A stretch of 64,000 nucleotides of DNA from positions 1 through 64,000 of the forward strand of contig NOWV01000239.1 in NCBI GenBank assembly GCA_003344405.1. Reading direction: 5' to 3'. Origin of the DNA: Trichoplax sp. H2. Its lineage: Eukaryota > Placozoa > Uniplacotomia > Trichoplacea. The translations under genes and the position numbers were made by a program. Under the pieces are notes generated by a model. It made no database searches and was not told the origin of the DNA. It saw nothing but the letters and a program-made list of their open reading frames with translations. Below, piece by piece: positions 62,399 through 64,000 of the stretch (its first letter is position 1; every line of letters begins with the position of its first letter).

Positions 62399-62905
62399 TA
62401 TCACAAACCAGCTTTGAGACAAGGTTCACGTAAAATTAAATCTCTAAATTTCTAAAGCTTTCAGGATTCAGTATACCGTAACTACTCACAAGGACATAGA
62501 CACCCGTACTTCTACGTTAGAATATTAGAGAACTGATTTTATTCGTTGAGCTGCCGAGCTTAAACACTTTTCAGCCGTGGCTAACATTGATGAACCGTCT
62601 TACAACAATATTTATCGAAATGAACATTTACTGACGATTTTACGTAATCGAACTACAGTATGTCCATTTACAGAGTCTTTCTAAAACACCTACTATGTAC
62701 CATTAGCTAGAATCTCAATTACAAGAATTTTTGCAGTATTCAATTACTATATAAGAATTGTATTAGTACAGCATATAATAATTTACTGAAATATTTTATA
62801 ACTTCAGTGATTCCTAATGTAAGCAATTGATCGTAATCATCACGTATAAATGTTAATTCGCTAAATTTACTCCTTTAATTCTTCACGGTAGTTCGTACCG
62901 TGACA
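62399..62905 (-). mobile_element. Solo LTR with TSD CATCA
   Basis: CATCA at 62394-62398 and 62906-62910. Ends in TTCGTACCGTGACA. Diverged from the 440-bp subfamily. Confidence 0.9.
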
Positions 62906-63194
62906 CATCAAAATATATGTTCAATTTCAAGTGACTGCTATCATCCTTCTCCATAACAGTAATTTAATCGTAATTATTTGCACGCACTCCTGTACTTTTT
63001 ACTGATATGATTCTTTAGTCACTTACTCTAAATAAAGTGACTAATCCAAAATTGTCAGTTTACTATCTGTCCTATCACAGAACATTTCTACGATAACCTA
63101 CAATGTACCACAGGTAAATTATAATCGCAGTGATTTGAATTATAAGAAGATTATTCTCGATTCCCCAATTAAATTACTAATTTCAGTAGGCTAT

Positions 63195-63636
63195 TGTCAC
63201 GGTACGAACTAACGTGAAGAAATAGCCATCTAAATTTGGTTAATATAATATAGTGATATTATATTACAACTAGTTACTTACAATAGGAATTACTCTAGTT
63301 ATAAATGTGTTACAGTAAATTTAATGCTGTGCTGTAATGTGCACTGAAATGATTCTGTGAATGGACATATTGTAGTCCGACTGTGAAAAACTAGTTAGTA
63401 GATGTTCTCACCTCAGTATTTTTATAAGATGACTTGTGAATGTTAGCTGCTGTAAAAGGGTATATAAGCCCGTCAGATAGTTGAATAAAGCAGTTCTAAA
63501 TTGTCTAGTTGAGTTTAACGTAGAATCAAAGGCGTCTAAATTCTTGTGAGATAGCTAAGGGATACTGAATCCCGGAGACTATAGTAATTTAGAGATTTGT
63601 TTTACATTATCCTTGTCACGAAGCTGGTTTGTGACA
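63195..63636 (+). mobile_element. Solo LTR with TSD GCTAT
   Basis: GCTAT at 63190-63194 and 63637-63641. TATATAA at 63461-63467 and AATAAA at 63484-63489. Near-identical to 28345-28787, suggesting recent activity of this subfamily. Confidence 0.93.
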
Positions 63637-64000
63637 GCTATATATTCACCATAAAAGCTAGCGCTATATTTAAATATCGCATATCTGAATTAGAAACTCT
63701 TTATATAAGGGTAAATCAACAAAATTATCCTAAGGTTGACGTTTCTACTATAATTTCGATATTACAGTGTATAATACTGTAACAATATAACATAAACGAT
63801 ACTACCAATTCTAGTACTTTCCTAAATTCTAATTAGGTATTTACTTGTAAACCTAATAAGATTGAAAGAAAATATTTTATTACTGATAATTATGATCTGA
63901 ATATGTTATCAAACAAATTGAATGTATTTTTATTACTTTGAAACAGCTGTATACAATTGATAAATAAAATAATTCGTATTAAAATTTGCTGCTAAAACTT

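Noticed and set aside
1-64000. Search for tRNA, rRNA, CRISPR arrays or retroelement gag/pol
   Set aside because: No convincing cloverleaf, array or polymerase motif was seen by eye; a covariance-model and profile search would be decisive.

Overview
The window is animal nuclear DNA: very AT-rich, full of introns, with many solo LTRs. No bacterial operons, CRISPR arrays or recognisable RNA genes were seen. Gene content (LRR-containing 7TM receptor, MAM, kringle and SRCR modules) points to an invertebrate metazoan, perhaps an early-branching one such as a placozoan, sponge or cnidarian. The species cannot be fixed from sequence alone.

Two genes were rebuilt by hand from splice sites, reading phase and domain content. 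Gene 1 (+ strand, 6549-13826, about 16 exons) encodes an apparently 818-residue secreted or membrane-anchored mosaic: signal peptide, LRRNT, LRRCT, MAM, kringle, two SRCR domains, a second MAM, and a hydrophobic C-terminus that looks like a GPI-anchor signal. Gene 2 (- strand, 48910-16705, 43 exons) encodes a 1395-residue LRR-containing GPCR: signal peptide, LRRNT, 40 LRRs each in its own small exon, and hinge plus seven-helix domain in one last exon. Every LRR exon is in the same phase and the whole CDS sums to a multiple of three. Forty LRRs is far more than in familiar LGR receptors. The two genes are convergent, with their 3' ends about 2.9 kb apart.

Layout: 1-6.5 kb intergenic with two solo LTRs; 6.5-13.8 kb gene 1; 13.8-16.7 kb intergenic with a nested LTR pair; 16.7-48.9 kb gene 2, introns carrying at least five LTRs and other repeats; 48.9-64 kb gene-poor, with a 20-base assembly gap flanked by duplications, a G-poor segment with 20-bp tandem repeats and a hairpin, relics of a second LRR-GPCR gene on the - strand (53.7-54.2 kb), and three more solo LTRs.

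The LTRs begin with TG (or TA) and mostly end in CA, are about 420-735 bp long, and most have perfect 5-bp target-site duplications. No gag or pol coding sequence is visible, so they are solo LTRs left by recombination. Most short open frames elsewhere look like chance.
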